NCBI RefSeq assembly: GCF_947495725.1
Contig: NZ_CANLZZ010000004.1
Location: forward strand, 310,001-374,000
Direction: 5' to 3'
Origin: an uncultured Lutibacter sp.
Lineage (GTDB): Bacteria > Bacteroidota > Bacteroidia > Flavobacteriales > Flavobacteriaceae
DNA: 64,000 nucleotides
Made by a program: the position numbers and the translations under genes. Below, piece by piece: positions 61,317 to 64,000 of the stretch. Under the pieces are notes generated by a model, which had not been told where the DNA came from, did not search any database, and saw nothing but the letters and a program-made list of their open reading frames with translations. The first letter of the stretch is position 1. Each line of letters begins with the position of its first letter.

Positions 61317-62593
61317 TATCTATTTTCAACCAATTTATTATAAGCCTCTACAACAGCATTATGTGTTACAGTTTTGTTCTCAAAATACTTTATTAAAAAC
61401 TTTTTATGAGTTTCACTTGCACCTAAACCTTTAATAATATTAGTTAAATGCATTTTCATATGTCCTTTTTGAATTCCTGTTGTTGTTAGTGCTCTCAAAG
61501 CTGCAAAATTTTGTGCCAAACCTGCCACTGCAATTATTTGCATTAATTCTTTTGCAGTAGGATTTCCTAACAATTGCATTGAGAATTTAGACAAAGGATG
61601 TAATGATGTTAAACCTCCAACGGTTCCTAATGCCAATGGAATTTCAATCCAAAATTTAAATATTCCTTTTTCAATAGTTGCATTGGATAAACTTTTATAC
61701 CTACCATTTTTGGCGGCATATGCGTGTACACAAGATTCTATGGCTCTAAAATCATTTCCTGTGGCAATTACAACTGCATCAATTCCATTCATAATGCCTT
61801 TGTTATGTGTTACTGCTCTATACGGTTCTATATTTGCAATTTGAACAGCTTCTACAAATTTTTGAGCTAAAAATTCTGAATTATCCGCATATAAATTTTC
61901 AACATTACAACTTATTTCTGCTCTAACTAAACATTCCGGAACATAATTTGAAAGTATGCTCATTATTACTCTGATAGTTTCTTTTTCAAACTCACTAGCA
62001 ATTGCTTCTAAACAAGAATTTATAAAGTTAGCTCCCATGCTATCAACAGTTTCAAAAGTAACGTGTAGTTGATAATAGTTTTGTAAATCTTTAGTCTTGT
62101 CGCGCAACTCAATGTCTAAAATTCCACCTCCTCGCTTACGCATATTTTTGGTGATACTTTCAGTTGCTTTAAGTAAATCTTTCTTTTTTGTATTAAAATA
62201 ATTTTGAAGTTCAGCTTTATTACCCTCGAACATAAAATGTACTTGTCCAATTTTAACTGTTGAAATAACTTCAGCTTTAAAACCTCCTCGTGTACTCCAA
62301 AATTTAGCTACTAATGAAGCCGCTGCAACTACTGAACTTTCTTCAATAGCCATTGGAATAGTATAATCCACACCGTTTATCAAAAAATTAGGCGCTATTC
62401 CAAATGGTAAATAATAGTTAGAAATAGTGTTTTCAATAAAATCATCGTGTAAATCTTGAATAATTTTATTGTCATTCCAATACTGACTTAAAATTTTTCG
62501 TGCTTTTTTATCACCTTCAAAAAAATTTTCAATAAGCCAATCTATTTTTTCAATTTTAGTCAACTTTGAAAACCCGTTAATTGTTTTAGACAT
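61316..62593 (-). CDS. Hydroxymethylglutaryl-CoA reductase, class II type
   Basis: From ATG 62593 (425 residues) the start is MSKTINGFSKLT. Landmarks of class II HMG-CoA reductases are FGIAPNFLING, MAIEESSVVAAASLVAKFW (with catalytic Glu), KGIMNGIDAVVIATGNDFRA (Lys and Asp), GTVGGLTSLHPLSKF, and a C-terminal His in GASETHKKF. In the mevalonate pathway it makes mevalonate; class II enzymes can also run in reverse. A TTG nine codons upstream lies inside the -7 box and is excluded. Confidence 0.92.
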   Translation of the reverse strand: MSKTINGFSKLTKIEKIDWLIENFFEGDKKARKILSQYWNDNKIIQDLHDDFIENTISNYYLPFGIAPNFLINGVDYTIPMAIEESSVVAAASLVAKFWSTRGGFKAEVISTVKIGQVHFMFEGNKAELQNYFNTKKKDLLKATESITKNMRKRGGGILDIELRDKTKDLQNYYQLHVTFETVDSMGANFINSCLEAIASEFEKETIRVIMSILSNYVPECLVRAEISCNVENLYADNSEFLAQKFVEAVQIANIEPYRAVTHNKGIMNGIDAVVIATGNDFRAIESCVHAYAAKNGRYKSLSNATIEKGIFKFWIEIPLALGTVGGLTSLHPLSKFSMQLLGNPTAKELMQIIAVAGLAQNFAALRALTTTGIQKGHMKMHLTNIIKGLGASETHKKFLIKYFENKTVTHNAVVEAYNKLVENR

Positions 62594-62617
62594 TTTTAAT
62601 CTTGAATTTAAAAAAAG

Positions 62618-62625
62618 CAAAGATA
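62618..62625 (-). promoter_or_regulatory. -7 box of the HMG-CoA reductase gene
   Basis: TATCTTTG on the minus strand matches TAnnTTTG, with 24 bp between it and ATG 62593. It has the same sequence as the -7 box of the other mevalonate operon (55597-55604). Confidence 0.6.
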
Positions 62626-62741
62626 CTTGATTAATTAAACATAATTATATATTACCAAATTTGTATTTTTTATGATTTTATTCACCCTTTAATTACCAAA
62701 ATTTTCTTAAACTTGGCATTTATTTTTCGAAATTACAATTT

Positions 62742-64000
62742 ATGAAAAAAATTATTTTTCTTTTTTTTGCTGTAACAACTTTAGTTTCAGCACAAAAAAA
62801 AGATATTACCCTAGAAGAAATTTGGAGTGGTGCTTTTAGAACCCAAGGAATGAATGAATTAAACTCCATGAATGGGGATTTCTATAGTCTTCTAAATTTT
62901 AATGAAAACACTAAAAGTATAAGTGTTGACAAATATAGTTACAAAACTCTTGAAAAAATTGAAACGGTTGTTGATAGTAAAAATTTATCCGAATTGCGCT
63001 ATTTTGAAACTTATAATTTTAATCAAAATGAAACTAAACTACTTTTAGGTGTAGCTATTGAACCAATTTACAGACATTCAACATTAGGTAATTATTTTGT
63101 GTATGATTTAAATTCTAAAAGTGTAACAATTATTGACGATGAAAAAATTCAAGAACCAATTTTTTCTCCCGATAGTAAAAAAATAGCCTTTGTAAAAAAC
63201 AATAACATCTATATTAAAAATTTAGAAACTAAGGAATTAATTCAGGTTACAACAGACGGTAAAAAAAATAAAATTATAAATGGAATTTGTGATTGGGTTT
63301 ATGAAGAAGAATTTAGTTTTGTAAGAGCCTTTGAATGGAGTAATGATAGTAAACATTTAGCTTTTTTACGTTTTGATGAAACAAAAGTGCCAACATTTTC
63401 AATGGATATTGTTGGAAATAATTTATACCCAACTCAACAGGTTTTTAAATATCCAAAAGCTGGTGAAAAAAATTCTATTGTTACACTTCATATTTACAAT
63501 ACTGCAGTTAACAAGACTTCAAAAGTGGATTTAGGCAGTTACGAATACATACCGCGAATTAAGTGGACAAAAAATACTGAAACATTAAGTGCAATTACCT
63601 TAAACCGTCACCAAAATAGTTTAAATTTATTTTTTATAAATACTTCAACAGGCACAACCAATGTTGTATTAAATGAAACTGATAAAGCCTATGTTGATAT
63701 TCATGACAACTTTACTTTTTTAGAGGACAACAGCTTTATTTGGACAAGCGAAAAAGATGGTTTCAATCATATTTATCATTATTCTAAAGAAGGAACATTA
63801 AAAAATCAGATAACTAAAGGGTTATGGGAAGTAACCGATTTTTATGGCGTTAATGAAAAAAGTAAAACCATTTTTTACCAAAGTACTGAAAATGGCTCCA
63901 TAAACAGAACCGTTTATTCAATTGGTTTTAATGGAAAAAACAAAAAACGTTTAAGTAATGCTTCTGGAACTAATTCTGCTTCATTTAGTAAAAATTTAGA
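62742..64000 (+). CDS. S9-family (DPP-IV-type) peptidase, N-terminal part (truncated by the window end)
   Basis: The frame runs from ATG 62742 to the window end without a stop (about 419 residues). A signal peptide (about 1-17, ending VSAQ) is followed by a beta-propeller of the DPPIV_N family. The motif DWVYEEEF at 184-191 carries the paired Glu that hold the substrate amino terminus in dipeptidyl peptidase IV. The catalytic alpha/beta-hydrolase domain lies outside the window. It is an exported protease that removes N-terminal dipeptides, probably in the periplasm. Confidence 0.85.
   Translation, partial: MKKIIFLFFAVTTLVSAQKKDITLEEIWSGAFRTQGMNELNSMNGDFYSLLNFNENTKSISVDKYSYKTLEKIETVVDSKNLSELRYFETYNFNQNETKLLLGVAIEPIYRHSTLGNYFVYDLNSKSVTIIDDEKIQEPIFSPDSKKIAFVKNNNIYIKNLETKELIQVTTDGKKNKIINGICDWVYEEEFSFVRAFEWSNDSKHLAFLRFDETKVPTFSMDIVGNNLYPTQQVFKYPKAGEKNSIVTLHIYNTAVNKTSKVDLGSYEYIPRIKWTKNTETLSAITLNRHQNSLNLFFINTSTGTTNVVLNETDKAYVDIHDNFTFLEDNSFIWTSEKDGFNHIYHYSKEGTLKNQITKGLWEVTDFYGVNEKSKTIFYQSTENGSINRTVYSIGFNGKNKKRLSNASGTNSASFSKNL

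Overview
The window is chromosomal DNA of a Bacteroidota bacterium, most likely family Flavobacteriaceae. The signs are AT-rich coding sequence, many promoters with the Bacteroidota -7 box TAnnTTTG, few Shine-Dalgarno sequences, and family gene sets such as a mevalonate pathway, BT_3928-type and DUF1599 proteins, a Rho factor with a long Q/N/K-rich insert, and LytTR and TPR-type two-component pairs. The genus cannot be read from the sequence. I see no insertion sequence, prophage, CRISPR array or rRNA. There are two tRNA genes: Thr(TGT) and Phe(GAA).

Layout. 0-3.8 kb: a minus-strand run with a DUF134 regulator, a NifX-like metallocluster protein, ribA, a hot-dog thioesterase, an MBL-fold hydrolase and a TrmO-like methyltransferase. 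4-12.7 kb: envelope genes, namely an L,D-transpeptidase, an Mla lipid transporter (mlaE-mlaF-mlaD), small lipoproteins, one frameshifted gene, a membrane metallophosphoesterase and a CDP-alcohol phosphatidyltransferase. 13-18 kb: tRNA-Thr, udk, ftsB, a methylmalonyl-CoA mutase small subunit, a truncated and apparently non-catalytic large-subunit relative, and an orphan TrpB-like enzyme. 18-24 kb: a glycerol regulon, glpD-glpK-glpF plus an outer-membrane protein, divergent from a DeoR-type regulator. 25-30 kb: two paralogous PII-Amt ammonium modules with an outer-membrane porin between them. 30-37.8 kb: housekeeping genes (folP, cdaA, truA, an ABC exporter). 37.8-40.2 kb: a TPR histidine kinase and a NarL-type regulator. 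41-43 kb: rho. 43-50.5 kb: an envelope-biogenesis run (coaX, outer-membrane protein, TPR protein, lptC, CNNM protein, periplasmic PPIase). 51-64 kb: rluB-type synthase, isoprenoid genes (UbiA, mevalonate kinase, mevalonate diphosphate decarboxylase; further on a GHMP kinase and HMG-CoA reductase), a LytS/LytTR pair, an ExbB-like channel, thiamine pyrophosphokinase, and the start of a DPP-IV-type peptidase.

The most interesting signals are these. (1) Both PII-amt promoters carry a CCCCTA/TAGGGG palindrome centred about 25 bp upstream of their -7 boxes, where the -33 element should be. One copy lies in a 27-bp-arm perfect inverted repeat. This looks like the operator of an unidentified nitrogen regulator. 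(2) The methylmalonyl-CoA mutase large subunit has lost its whole B12 domain and its active-site segments but keeps a clean 381-codon frame next to an intact small subunit and an orphan TrpB. (3) GAAAC/GTTTC repeats, three of them spaced exactly 10 bp apart, lie between glpD and the DeoR-type regulator. (4) The DUF134/NifX/ribA cluster has a palindrome abutting its -7 box, and its regulator carries an extra C-terminal Gly-Pro motif. (5) Several -7 boxes overlap in-frame TTG codons, which moves start sites downstream and leaves very short leaders.
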